A stretch of 64,000 nt of DNA from Melampsora larici-populina 98AG31 (GCF_000204055.1 NW_006768776.1:865204-929203), one strand, 5' to 3'. Shown: positions 1-11,001, numbered from the stretch's first letter. Translations and numbers: made by a program. The notes: generated by a model from the sequence alone, not told the origin.

Positions 1-198
1 CGGCCAGTACACCTCTTTTTTTCCTTACCTCAACTCCATTTGGAAATTTGGAAATTTGGGAATAAATCCGGGACCGTTCCCGGATTCAACTTTGTATCCC
101 ATAAATGTATTTTTTATATTTTCTTTTTTAATGTAGTTTTTGGATTTTGGCAATGTACTTGGGATTATTGCTCCGCAATAATCCTTGTACCGTTGACA
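1..198 (-). repeat. Start of the Gypsy-1 3' LTR (partial)
   Basis: On the minus strand the LTR starts TGTCAACGGTAC at 198, just after integrase. Positions 103-198 match 8652-8747 of the 5' LTR with one difference (186). Positions 1-102 do not match the 5' LTR, so this copy is interrupted or recombined. A near-palindrome lies in the unmatched part at about 66-87. A perfect 10-bp stem with a 3-nt loop (162-171 and 175-184) is shared by both LTR copies. Confidence 0.75.
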
Positions 199-231
199 CT
201 CTCCGGGGTTGGAAAAAAGAAAAAGTTCTAC

Positions 232-2761
232 CTAGGAATTTTTCTTTTCTATTCGAAACTTGCGTAGCACTTGAGATGCGTTTGCTATCTTACTCTCTGG
301 TAACCACTCATCGAAGTCAGAAGTCTTATCTTTATACCTGACGAGGTAAAGCCTAACTTCCTTATTAGATACTTTCATTCTCTTGTGATCCAGTACTTTA
401 GACACAATTTTCGGCCCACTATTGTCAAAAGGAATTAGTTCTTCCGTAGGTTGTCTATTTGGGAATTTATCTTTATTGTTAGATTTAAAATGTTTAAGTA
501 ACGAGACTGGGAAAGTTGGGTGTTTACGGGCGAATTCTCCTGTGAGCATCACTTCTACTGCGTTAGGTCCGTGTAATTTTACGACCGAGAATGGTCCCAC
601 AAAGGAGTCCTTAAGCTTTTTGGGACCTTGAATGTTGTTAAAATTAATAGTTGAGATTAGCACTTTATCTCCAACTATGAATTTGGGCTCTTTATGGGTT
701 TTATCCCACCTGTCTTTGCTATATTTAGCTGCTTCGTCAATACAGTTTCTAGCGTAGTGTCTCGCCTTTGACAGCATTTCGTGGAAGCTCAAGGATGTTG
801 GGTGGACTTGGATGTTTTTATCATTAATCATGTTTTTTGGCATCCGAGGATTATACCCTCTTTCGATTTCAAACGGAGTCTTACCCGTTGTGCTGTGCAC
901 GCTCGTATTATATGCTAGTTCTAACGATGGTAGCAGCGTTTTCCAATCGTGTGTTATACCTTCTTTATCTTTAAAGGAGATGCCGAATGCACAGTAGCAA
1001 CGGAGCATGTCCTCTAAACTCTGTATCATCCTCTCGGCCAGTCCATCTGTTTGAGGATGGTAGGATGTGGACATTGCTAAGGTGGTGCCTATTAGCTTGG
1101 TCAAACCTCTCCAAAATCCTGAGGTGAACTTAGGATCTCGATCGCTTATGATTATCCTAGGAAGTCCACAGTCCGTAACTATATGTTGTAGGAATAGGAA
1201 TGCCGTTCCTACCGCATCAATTTCTTTATGACAAGGGATAAATTTTGTTCTCCTTGAAAACCGGTCCACTACTACTAGTACGCTGTTTACATTATCTATA
1301 CCGGCTGGAGGTAACGCAGTTACAAAATCCATGTTGATAACCTCCCAGGGAAATTTCGGTTCTTCGATTCTTTGAAGCAACCCGAACCTTTTCCCTGTTT
1401 GTCGGTTTGCCTTTTGGCATCTTTCACATGATTCGACATATTGTTGCACGTCCTGTCTCCACGACGGCCACCATGCTGTGGTGATCATTCTTTCGATAAC
1501 TCTGTCTTCCGACAAGTGCCCGGACATAAAATCATCATGACATACTGCTATGAGTTTTTCAATATCTTTCGGATCACAGACTACTAGCACGTTCGTGTGT
1601 TTTTCTTTATGGTAGAGTAAACCTGATATCAAAGAAAATTTTCCTTCCTTAAACGGTTCTTTCCAACCTTTTTCTAGAGTGCTTATCAGTGAAGGTTGTG
1701 ATTCGTCAGAAGTAAGTATTTTTACTAGTGTAAGGGTGTTACCATTGCTTTCGTAGCTTGCTTTGATATTGGCAAAGAATTTGTCTGATAGATCGCAAAC
1801 ATTAATACCCATAACTGGTATATCGCGATCTTCATCATCTCCTTCCCATGCTGGATTGTTCGCGTCATTGGGCATAGCCATACGGCTCAAGGCGTCAGCA
1901 TTGCTATGCAATATTCCAGGTCTGTGGGTAATTGTCATATATGACTTGTATTCCTGTATGGCCATTTGCCATCTAAGCATATGTCTGGTAGGTGTCTTCG
2001 TGTTTAACAATGACTTGATGGCCTGGAAGTCGGTTATGACCTCAAAATAAATGCCATCCAAGTAGTAATGGAGTTTATTAAGAGCCCACACAAGAGCCAA
2101 ACATTCCAACTGTGGCGCCCCGTATCTTTTTTCGCTCTCTTTGAGCTGTCTTGATATAAAACATATTGGTCCGTTTACTAACTTTCCTCCTACTACCTGC
2201 TTCTGATGTAGAGCTGCACCTAGCCCTACAAAGCTGGCATCTACATATAGGATGAAAGGTTTTTCAAAATTCGGTTGTAGTAAACATGGCGCCGACGTGA
2301 GTAATTTTTTAACATTGTTCCAGGCCAGAGCTCTTTCCTCTGTAATAGTAAATTCGACTCCCTTCTTAAGGAGATAATACAATGGGAATGTAATTTTAGC
2401 GTAGTTCTCCAGATACATTCTGTAGTAGCTAGAAAACCCTAAGAAGCTCTGTATATCTTTCACTGTTTTTGGTAGCGGTCGATGTATCACTGCCGCTACT
2501 TTGTTTTGATCAATAGCTAGAGTCAAGCCTGAAACTATGTGCCCTAGTGCTCTAACTTCGTGAAACCCAAATTTGCACTTATCGAGGGAGACTGTGGCTC
2601 CTAATAATTCTAGCTTTGTCAGGATAGAATTCAAAGTTGCACAATGTTCCTCCCACAACTCGTGAAATATTATGATATCATCAATGTAGACTATTACGTG
2701 ACCGTCACGTAGCTCGTCGTGGAATTCTGTATCCATCATTTTTTGAAAAAATGCTGGCGCA
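232..2761 (-). CDS. Gypsy-1 pol, downstream part: RT (C-terminal half), RNase H, integrase, chromodomain
   Basis: About 835 residues are open from the RT catalytic box (VYIDD) to the stop. RNase H follows (YVDASFVGLGAAL, later HSNADALSR). The integrase has an HHCC-like zinc region ending CERCQKANRQ, then catalytic Asp in NMDFV, Asp in SDRDPKF and Glu in ERMIQ. The last 55 or so residues form a chromodomain (KVLDHKR, then LVRYKDK, then DEWLPE), which in chromoviruses directs integration to marked chromatin. The first ATGs are at 2734-2739, but coding really continues from the upstream ORF across the frameshift at 2762-2768, so this is not a separate gene. All catalytic residues seen here are intact. 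Confidence 0.9.
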
Positions 2762-5700
2762 TTTTTTTATCCCAAATGGCATTCTCTGGTACTCGAAAAT
2801 TCCCAGGTGCAGGATAATTCTTAAGAATTTTTTACTTTCCTCAGATACCATGTTCTGATGAAACCCTTTCATAAGATCCATGGTAGTGATGTATACTGAT
2901 CTGCCTAAATTTGTGATTACTTGTTCAATTCTGGGCATAGGATATCTGTCCGGCTCTGTGTATACGTTCAGAGCTCGAAAGTCACCGCAAACTCGTGACT
3001 TGCCTCCATGCCATGCTACTACACAGGGTGTGGTAATTTCCACATCCTTGTTTTGTCGGACTTTTCGCAGAATGCCCAACTTCACGAGTTCCTGAATGTG
3101 TACCTCTAGCTCTGCTCTGTTTCTGGAGCTCGCTGGGTACGCTGCTTTACGTAGTATAGGTGGGTATGGCTTGTCCACTGTAAGTTTGATTTCTACCTTA
3201 TACTTAGAGATTTTTCCTATTTTATCTTCACCTAGTCCAAAAGTTTTATAGAACTTCGCTACTAGCTTATGGAGTTGCTCTGTCTGATTTGTTGACAGCT
3301 TCTCTCCTGAGATAATCCGGTTCTTTACTTCTTGTCCTAAAGAGAACAAGTCATTCTTCGGAGTTTGCACAATTGATAGAATTTGTTTGTCATGAATGAG
3401 TGCGAATTTTTTACGTTTGTTATCATTTCCAATGGTAAAATATTTTTCCCTAGTGTGAATGATGTCGATTCCGTATAAAGAAAGGAAATCATCTCCCAGA
3501 ATAAAATATTTCGGTGTGGCGTTCTCCATCACCACAAATTCTGGTTTTATCCTAACCGATCCTTCTGTGTGAGGAAAAATCAGTGGCACCTCGACTACGC
3601 CAATTGCTCTAAGTGTTTCCCCGCACCCTTTAAATGTGGTGTTGCTTTTTGGTAACATCTTATCTTTCCAGTTTGGCATTATCGTAGAGATAAATCTTTC
3701 TCCTACAGCTGAGCAAGATGCTCCGCTATCTAGCAAGCAGCGGACCTCTTGTCCTGCTACTATCACCGTAGTAAGGCTGTGTTGTCCCATCAGATGCGCC
3801 TTCCCTGCTTCTGGCCTGGATTTCATCTGACGGACATCACTCACTTGGTTGTTTCTCAGACCGTTATGCCAGTGCTGTGGGACTCCAGCCTCGGCCTGTA
3901 AATTCGCTATATCTGATTCTTTGTTATGTGATTCAATGGCACGCACTTTTATTTCATCAATAGCTCGTCCTATTACATTAGTTTCGTGAATTGGCAGAAA
4001 TATAGAGTTCGTTCCCTGGATGCGGAGCTCAATATTATCGTTGTATGAAATACTCATACCGTATAGATTCATCATGTCGGCTCCTAGGATGACTTCTACG
4101 TGTCTTGCGTTTTCAATGATGAAAAAATCTATCATCAGGATACAAGGGTCTGTTTCGTGCAGGAAATGGATAGGTAAGGTGATCTCCCCTATTGCTTCCA
4201 TTTTTCCTGACGCGCTGAAGTACTTTCGGTTGTGCTTTGGGCGTTTCGCGTCTTTTTCCCAATGCAACCAGATTTTGTCGAGAATTCGTGGTGTGATCAA
4301 AGAATTACAGGCTCCTGTGTCGATAAGCATGCTCATTTTCCAACTGTTACACATAGTAGTCAAAAAAGGACTCCCAAGTTTGGGCACTATGTTTCTTCTA
4401 TCCACAAACACTGGTCGTCTTTTATCAGTTATTTCTAAACAAGAGATGTCCATTACCTCGAACACTTCCTCAAGGTTTGAGATATCTGCTGTGTGTGAGG
4501 ATTCTTCTTGTACTGCTCGGTATTCACCGTCGTCGTACATAGAATCTTCGTCATCATGAAAATTTATCTCTAAATCTTCTACTGCCGGCGTTTCTTCATC
4601 TGATGGCTCCTGATCAATCATGTTAACTCCTTTGCTCTTACGTCGGCAAGCTCTGAAGTCATGACCAGATTCGGTGCTACCACATGTGTCGCACTTGCCC
4701 GGTACTCGTACTACTGCAGGTTTTGCTATCGCTGGCTTATTAGCGCTGCTACTGCCGCTAGTAGCCTGAGTTTTCCAGTCTTGGTTTCCTCTCATTTGTG
4801 GTTTCTCTCGGCCGATGGTAGTTCTCTTAACCACTTGTTCAAAGACCTTCGTGAAGCTCACAAAATCGTTTTGTTCCCCTAGTCTACTACGGACTGCATG
4901 GTCTAGGTTGCCTGGACATTGGTCAAGCACTTTATCTATTACCTCGTCCTTCGAAGCGCCGGGTTGGGCTGCTTGTAATCTTTTGCGTTGTTTCACCAGC
5001 CATGACATCGAGTCCGTATGGATTCTTGAATTAAAATAATCTTTGTCAAACGCTGCTTGCATGCTACATCTCCATTCTCTCGTGCCAAATTGGGCACAAA
5101 TGGCTACTTTCCACTCATCCCAAGTAAGTACTTTCTCTTTTCTTTTCTCCAGAAACCATAGTTCTGCGATCCCTGTAAAAGCCAATCCCATCCTTGATGT
5201 AATCAAAGGATCTGGGACGTGCATAGTTTCTTTGATATTATCGACCCATTCTATGAAGGTAATGTGATCGTACTCGCCTGTTCCGCTGAACTTTGGCCAG
5301 TCTCTTACTTGGGGGACTTCTTTTTTAAGAAGATCATACATCCTCAGGCTATTATCTGGAGGTTCTTCACTTTTAATCGTGGGTTCTTTGTTTTTACCCT
5401 TGTTTATTTGCTCACTAGATTCTCGATGGTTGATCCAACTTTCTTCCTCTTCAATATCAGCTCGTTGTTGGTTTAGTTGATCCTTTTGTTTAAAAGGAGA
5501 TTTTCTTTTGTATACTTCTCTCGGAATCACTTCCCTCATATGCGGTGGAGTGTCGTGCTCACGAACCTCGGGTGCTTTGTTTATCTCGTGACCCTTGTTA
5601 TCGTGCTGCCTTCGCTTTTCTAATGTAAGGTTTGACAAGAGCTTAATCACTTCTTCGTTGTGCAATCTCGTCAAAGCCGTTTCCTCTTCTTGAACTTTGG

Positions 5701-6775
5701 CTGAGTTTTGTAATTGCTTGATCATAGCGTGCATGTTAGCTAACTGATTGTGCGTTTTCTTAATATATTGATCTGACTGTGCTGTAGAAACATTGAGTTC
5801 TCGATTGGTATCATCTACCGGTCTCACATTTTTATTTAGAACCTGAACTATTTTATTAGTCTCCATAGTATGCTCATTTAAATGCTTTGCATGCTCGTCA
5901 ATCATTTTATGACGAGTTTCAGCTAGGTCTAACCCAATATCCTCCCGTATTTTATTAGTCCAATCACGTAGCTCGTCCTTCATTGTTTTGTCAGTCTCAG
6001 CTACTTTTTGAACCGCTGCTCCTATCTGATTCAAAACTTTTACTTGGTCATTGATATGTCTTACCAAATCCATTATTGCTCGCTGAACTGAATCTATTCG
6101 TCTCGAAGGGTCACAAGTTTTAACGAGCGACTCAATAGTTTGTATTTCATTCAACAACTTATCATTACTGGTTACAAGGGGGTCTAGATAAAGTTTCAAA
6201 TGGTGGAACATAGGATTTATCAGTTCACGATCTAAGGGTAATACTGTGAGGTCTAATTCCTCGCTGCTATCCCGGCCTCTCGGAGCAATTGAAGTGTCAA
6301 TTCCCCTTGTGTCATGGTCGGGAGTGGTGGATATCGCCCGCCTCTGTTCTGATTTCGAAGCAATTGCGGACCGGATACTTGGGGTCTGCCCTTCTTCCTG
6401 ATTTCGAACGTGTTCCAGTCCCAGAGAGCTGGATTCCAGTTGTTCGTCCTGTTCATCAGTGATTTGTAACCTATCTTCTTGGAAAGTTCCCGGTGGGACG
6501 CTTTTCCTTTGATGGTTGCCTTTTTGAAAGCTTGTCGGTCCTGTTGGTTCTTCGCTGCTTCCCATGCCTTGTAATGGACGTTGTGTTGTAGAAGCAGATC
6601 GGTCTCCTCCACTGAGAGGTTCCTCATAAAGTCTTTTGCTGGCGGTTGTTGAGGCGCTCTGTTTCCTGCTGCTGCTGGTGGGTTGTTCGCTGCGTCGATG
6701 CTCATGGCCGACATCCGTTGTTGGTCCTGCAATACTGGATGCTCGTGAGGAGTTGCTTCTGGTGTTAGGTGCCAT
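2705..6775 (-). CDS. Gypsy-1 Gag - two retropepsins - RT (N-terminal half)
   Basis: About 1356 residues from the ATG at 6775. The first 400 or so are Ser/Thr/Gln-rich and then helical. A retrotransposon Gag core lies near residues 480-670 (WPKFSGTGEYDHITFIEW). A CCHC knuckle follows (CDTCG, then GHDFRAC, near residue 690). Next come two aspartic protease-like domains, with MLIDTGACNSLI at about residue 819 and LLDSGASCSA at about 1016, each followed by an ILG-type strand (VILGADMM; FILGDDFL). The RT begins near 1200 and ends out of frame just after MPFGI because of an extra base in an A run. An ORF in another frame overlaps the N-terminus. Confidence 0.88.
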   Translation of the reverse strand: MAPNTRSNSSRASSIAGPTTDVGHEHRRSEQPTSSSRKQSASTTASKRLYEEPLSGGDRSASTTQRPLQGMGSSEEPTGPTSFQKGNHQRKSVPPGTFQEDRLQITDEQDEQLESSSLGLEHVRNQEEGQTPSIRSAIASKSEQRRAISTTPDHDTRGIDTSIAPRGRDSSEELDLTVLPLDRELINPMFHHLKLYLDPLVTSNDKLLNEIQTIESLVKTCDPSRRIDSVQRAIMDLVRHINDQVKVLNQIGAAVQKVAETDKTMKDELRDWTNKIREDIGLDLAETRHKMIDEHAKHLNEHTMETNKIVQVLNKNVRPVDDTNRELNVSTAQSDQYIKKTHNQLANMHAMIKQLQNSAKVQEEETALTRLHNEEVIKLLSNLTLEKRRQHDNKGHEINKAPEVREHDTPPHMREVIPREVYKRKSPFKQKDQLNQQRADIEEEESWINHRESSEQINKGKNKEPTIKSEEPPDNSLRMYDLLKKEVPQVRDWPKFSGTGEYDHITFIEWVDNIKETMHVPDPLITSRMGLAFTGIAELWFLEKRKEKVLTWDEWKVAICAQFGTREWRCSMQAAFDKDYFNSRIHTDSMSWLVKQRKRLQAAQPGASKDEVIDKVLDQCPGNLDHAVRSRLGEQNDFVSFTKVFEQVVKRTTIGREKPQMRGNQDWKTQATSGSSSANKPAIAKPAVVRVPGKCDTCGSTESGHDFRACRRKSKGVNMIDQEPSDEETPAVEDLEINFHDDEDSMYDDGEYRAVQEESSHTADISNLEEVFEVMDISCLEITDKRRPVFVDRRNIVPKLGSPFLTTMCNSWKMSMLIDTGACNSLITPRILDKIWLHWEKDAKRPKHNRKYFSASGKMEAIGEITLPIHFLHETDPCILMIDFFIIENARHVEVILGADMMNLYGMSISYNDNIELRIQGTNSIFLPIHETNVIGRAIDEIKVRAIESHNKESDIANLQAEAGVPQHWHNGLRNNQVSDVRQMKSRPEAGKAHLMGQHSLTTVIVAGQEVRCLLDSGASCSAVGERFISTIMPNWKDKMLPKSNTTFKGCGETLRAIGVVEVPLIFPHTEGSVRIKPEFVVMENATPKYFILGDDFLSLYGIDIIHTREKYFTIGNDNKRKKFALIHDKQILSIVQTPKNDLFSLGQEVKNRIISGEKLSTNQTEQLHKLVAKFYKTFGLGEDKIGKISKYKVEIKLTVDKPYPPILRKAAYPASSRNRAELEVHIQELVKLGILRKVRQNKDVEITTPCVVAWHGGKSRVCGDFRALNVYTEPDRYPMPRIEQVITNLGRSVYITTMDLMKGFHQNMVSEESKKFLRIILHLGIFEYQRMPFGIKKCASIFSKNDGYRIPRRAT
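2762..2768 (-). other. Frameshift in an A7 run inside Gypsy-1 RT
   Basis: The minus strand has seven A in a row here. Upstream codons start at positions equal to 1 mod 3 and downstream codons at 0 mod 3, so a +1 change, or loss of one A, is needed to continue. It falls between RT motifs that belong to one folded domain, so a mutation or a sequencing homopolymer error is more likely than programmed frameshifting. Confidence 0.85.
6253..6714 (-). CDS. ORF overlapping the Gypsy-1 gag N-terminus (possible overprinted protein)
   Basis: A 153-codon ORF from the ATG at 6714, in another frame of the same strand as gag. The gag frame here is low-complexity. This frame reads like an ordinary protein, with mixed hydrophobic and charged helices (VEETDLLLQHNVHYKAW) and aromatic residues (NWNPALWDWNTF). 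It could be a real accessory product, or a remnant of the original gag frame. I recognise no family. Confidence 0.35.
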   Translation of the reverse strand: MSAMSIDAANNPPAAAGNRAPQQPPAKDFMRNLSVEETDLLLQHNVHYKAWEAAKNQQDRQAFKKATIKGKASHRELSKKIGYKSLMNRTNNWNPALWDWNTFEIRKKGRPQVSGPQLLRNQNRGGRYPPLPTMTQGELTLQLLREAGIAARN

Positions 6776-7742
6776 CAATATTAGTTATAATCTTCCGTTC
6801 GAATTCGGAAGTAAGTTGATTGCGTGAACTTACTGCTCTTGTACTGATGCTGGTTAATGGTACTTGTGTTACCAAAGGAGTTCTGAAAACTTATTTCGTC
6901 AGTCTCGATTTGATTGTTTCTTGGCTCGCGGTTCGCTACCACAGGTACAACGTGTCTCGATATCGGATTTGCCGTGGATATTTTCAAAGGTTGTGGTTTA
7001 AATCTCCCTGATTTAATTGACGAAGCCGGAGCGGACGATGGCGCTGGTGTTGGACTATTCAACAAGCTGCCTGTGCCTGGCAAGTGGTTCACTAGTAATC
7101 GGACAAAAAATCGGAAGGGATGGTTCCTTTGTTATTTATTGCACACTTTTTCTCGATATGATTGTAAAAATAATTTTGATTATCTGCTTACTATCGTTTT
7201 CGTCGTAATCTATGAGATCGTCTGGATTATAAGGAGCTACTTGCTGTACTTGATCGATATTCACTAAAGAAGTAGCCGACCCTCAGTATGCCCCTTTATT
7301 TTTTGTAAAGGAAATTTCGACTGACTGTTAAAAACATTGGTAGTTATCGTGCTTTCTAGAGAAAGATGAAGTCTTCCGTGAATACTCGTGTTGAGGAAGT
7401 TTCCGCGTTGTTAGACAATCTCAAGAATGTGTGTCCCGGCTCAAGCGAATGCGCTCCAAACAACGTGCGAGAGCGAGACAAGAACAGGTTATGGGATCCT
7501 GTATTCGTAGCTTCGGTTTCTTGTGAGAATTCAAAGTACGGTAGTTCCCGGAGTAGGTCAAGGGAAATGGTATCGATGACTGAGAAGGAAATGTTGAACT
7601 AGTTTTTGAAAAGGATATGACAATATCTTTTCAGTATTGGTTCGTGCTGTTTATTCAGAAGATGATTTGGACAAACTTTGAAAGAAAGAGGAATCGGGCT
7701 GGTGTGTTTCTTTTTTTTTTTAAAAAAAAAAAAAAAAGACTT
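6776..7742 (-). other. Gypsy-1 leader between primer-binding site and gag
   Basis: About 970 bp with no convincing gene. A 103-codon low-complexity ORF (6781-7092) ends two bases before the TTG codon at 6778 that opens the gag frame. A T11-A15 tract lies at about 7711-7738. Such long leaders are common in this class. Confidence 0.6.
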
Positions 7743-7760
7743 AGTAAGATGAGGCCCCCA
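7743..7760 (-). other. Gypsy-1 primer-binding site
   Basis: Read on the minus strand, the LTR ends in TGACA, is followed by two bases (TT), and then by TGGGGGCCTCATC. LTR, two bases, then TGG is the standard layout of a tRNA-primed binding site, and it fixes the inner LTR edge at 7763. I did not identify the tRNA. Confidence 0.65.
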
Positions 7761-7762
7761 AA

Positions 7763-8747
7763 TGTCAGCCTTAATCTCCAAATAGTTGATAACTTGGAAG
7801 ATCAGGTTGAAATTTTAATGCTCACAAAAGTTAAATCCGCGAGATATAGATGATATTCTTCTACAAATCTTGAAGGTAGCTTTAAATTCTTGGTGAGCAA
7901 AGTTAAGAAAACAGAAGTAGAGATTGTTAGTACTACTGTCTAAGGTGCAGAATGGTTACTGCTGCCAGTTAGATGTTCTGTGCACTCACAGAACAAATCT
8001 TCTAAGATTGACTAAAAAGTTAGGTGTATCTTAGGCTTGCTTCAGCAGAGGTTCGATATTTAATTTTATCGAAAAAGGATGGTTAAGTCAAATGGTTGAG
8101 TACGTTAGTCAATTGGAACTACCCAAATGATCTATAACGTAACTCGTAAGGAAAAAACGGGGATCTTATCTAAAGTGTCTTGAATCGAACTGGAGAGATA
8201 GTTTTATAAGAAGTCTAGTTGAATAAGATGTTCTAAATAAGTAACTATTTCTGGCTTTGATCAAGACTAAGTAGATGAGAAAGGTGTTTGGTTTTAAACG
8301 TTCCTGCTAGAGTAAAGTTTAAAAGAAAAGAAATGTTATGTTGGTATGATAATTGTAAAAAAGGATGGTTCCTTTCTGTTATGCGTAAGCTCGTTTTCTT
8401 TATAGGTTTTGATTTCCTCTGTTTTTAGTAACTAACCGTAAAAACGTTGATTTTAATTGTACCCTGGCTAGCCATCGTATCGTACATGGTTGATACTCTT
8501 TTGGTCTGGTCAGGGTTTCTTTCTTCAGGGTCTAGTTATCCCTGGTTGTGGTCTTGGTTTCTATTGTTATAGAAATAAAATATTAATTTCAACTGATTTG
8601 GTATTTTTCGGATGGCACTCTTGAAACTGAGTGTAGAGATGTATTTTTATAAAATGTATTTTTTATATTTTCTTTTTTAATGTAGTTTTTGGATTTTGGC
8701 AATGTACTTGGGATTATTGCTCCGCAATAATCCTCGTACCGTTGACA
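7763..8747 (-). repeat. Gypsy-1 5' LTR, about 985 bp
   Basis: It begins TGTCAACGG at 8747 and ends GGCTGACA at 7763, giving inverted TGTCA/TGACA termini. The first 96 bp match the 3' LTR copy at 103-198. The body is similar, over scattered blocks, to the insertion at about 24850-25855 (for example a GCACTCTTGAAACT block in both). Confidence 0.7.
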
Positions 8748-10522
8748 ACATAGCTCTGGGATGTGACATAGCCTTATCACACACCTGAATTACATCATGC
8801 ACATGCTCAACAATAGGTCTGTCAGCTTGACAGATCAAATACTTTCCCTTCTTAAATTTTAGTGGCTTCTTGTAACAAATTTGCTGCCGTGACCTAACCA
8901 TCTACAACTCAGCATAAGCAAAGACTCCAGAAGAGGCCAATCCCCTCTGCTACTTGTCTTTAGTGTGGTGACTACCTCTATCATTCCAAGCTTGTCCTTG
9001 GAAACCTAAACTTTGTCTGCACATTTCACTCAATATCTGAAACCAGCATGAAACAGTACCAAACCTGGTTTGTGGTTTCAATATACGTATGTGCTGAAAG
9101 ATTCACATTGTTTGCAATTTAATGGCACATAGCTAGAGAGATCTGAGCATACTTCTCCATTGAAAGTTGCTTGTGGCATAATTGCGGTTATAATGAGTCA
9201 CAGTTTGTCCAGAGTTGTCAAACATGATATATGATTTCAATATATTGATGTATTGAAAGACTTGGATTGATTGTGAGTTAGTATCACGTAGATGGAGAGC
9301 TTTGAGCAGACTTCTCCAGTGAAAGTGGCATGATGCACTAATGTAACTGAGTCCAACTCTACTTTTTTGTGGTGCAAGCTTGAAAGATGCATAAGATTGG
9401 TTAGAATCAGCCACAGCTCTTCCAGGATTGCATGTACCCAACTGCCCTAGCTGTGTGTTGGATAATCAAGCTTAGCCTCTGATCTCATGCCCCCAGTCTG
9501 GCTCTGCCAGACTCCACGGCCCGCTGTATGGTAACTGATGTGGCTGCACCACATCAGGCCACACTGGCTTGGTCATCAATTCTGTTCCTTGGTCTCTACT
9601 CTCTTGGCCTGCCTCTTCCAGACCAGGGTTTGGGGTGGGAAATCATGAATCTTGTCTTTGTTGGAGACCCCAAGCATCTCATGTAGGTGTACAATTAACT
9701 TTGATGAGATTTGCAGTTCAATACTGTATGACTTTCACAACTTCATGTTTTATATGCATCCTAGATCAATGAATTTGACAGGAACATCATAATAAAGCTT
9801 GACATTCATCAGATCATTGAGGAATTGTCCCCCCTGCAAGGTATATGTGATGTCTGATGTATCTAAAGACATATCCAAATTTGAGCTTGCCATTCTATTG
9901 GATCTCGTCCACTCATCATCCTCCACTTATGCAGAAGGTCAAATGTATGCAATGTACACCAGAATCCTGCAAATGGTTTTCCTCCTCTGTAGATGATGTA
10001 GTTTGTACCTATAATCAAGTTTCAGTCTTCTGTTATGTGATTGTAGATGTTGGCTCAGTTGAACATTGGAAGGCTAGAGTTCATCTTCCAGGATAATCTA
10101 CTTTGTTCCGATACGGTGTGGTGATTGATTTATGGTATCAATCAAGAACATCAATCATTGGTTGTTTACCAAGTCATTATGAAATTTCAGCATGAAAGAA
10201 AAATTTGAAATTGAAGAGTCTGATCAATTGAAGCTCCTCTAGGCTTATGCATTGCTCCGTATGTCATGATTAGGTCATCTTATTTCAAACAACTTGTTAA
10301 TATCAGTAAACACTATTAACAAATTTATTACAAAAAGAACAAAATAAAAAACAGAGAAATAAAAATATAGGTATACAGGCTTGGAAATGGTTTTTAGGGT
10401 ATTGATATTAGGTTGATGGGTTCTATGAGGTTAGAATGTGAAAGAACAACATTATATTATACAGTAACAGTTTTAATCTTGATGGTTGATAAGGAGACAT
10501 AGAGGTTATTAAGGAAGAGGTA
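8748..10522. other. Gene-free stretch with a diverged tandem duplication
   Basis: No coding potential that I trust. Around 9070-9180 and 9230-9340 a unit of about 165 bp occurs twice in the same direction (both contain TTTCAATATA and later GACTTCTCCA or ACTTCTCCAT). A perfect 8-bp stem with a 5-base loop lies near 9536-9556. Confidence 0.5.
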
Positions 10523-11001
10523 CACTGTGAACATCATTCAACTTCCCAACATTGGAAGAGGAAAATGATCAATAGTACAGTTTGTCATAAAAAGATCCAA
10601 TACCGCTCACCTGAGCCTCAACACCCACACTACATATGTGCAGTACGCTAAGTAAATAGTTTTCTATCATGTACATACAGGTCTGCTCAGTTTTTTGCCC
10701 ATCAGAATATATAAATTACATGTTATACCACATGTAACTTTTTTGACTTGAAAAAAATTGTCCCAAGAATTCACTACATATAATTCTGTAGCTGCTCAGG
10801 CAATATTTTTGAAGCTATTTCTTAGTAACAGAAAGGGTATTACATGCAGTTGAGTTGATGAGATTACACCAAAATGTTGAGTCAGTGTATGTAGTCTATC
10901 TTTTGAATGCTTTTGTCAATCTGAAAAAAGTTACAGCATGTATTACATATGAATAACTCATCCTGCTGAGCAGATAACTGAGCAGAACTGTATGTACATG
11001 A

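Larger units (their letters stand above)
1..8747 (-). mobile_element. Ty3/Gypsy chromovirus Gypsy-1, nearly complete
   Basis: An LTR retrotransposon on the minus strand. In its own orientation it runs: 5' LTR (7763-8747), primer-binding site, leader of about 970 bp, Gag with a zinc knuckle, two retropepsin-like domains, RT, RNase H, integrase, chromodomain, then the start of the 3' LTR, which is cut by the window edge. The PR-RT-RH-IN order and the C-terminal chromodomain place it among chromoviruses. A one-base frameshift in the RT is the only clear coding lesion. The outer target duplication cannot be checked because the left end lies outside the window. Confidence 0.9.

Noticed and set aside
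2762..2768. A7 run in Gypsy-1 as programmed frameshifting
   Set aside because: The required change is +1, not -1, and it lies within the RT domain rather than at a gag-pol border.
7711..7738. T11-A15 tract as the centre of a MITE
   Set aside because: No inverted repeats or target duplication extend beyond the homopolymers.
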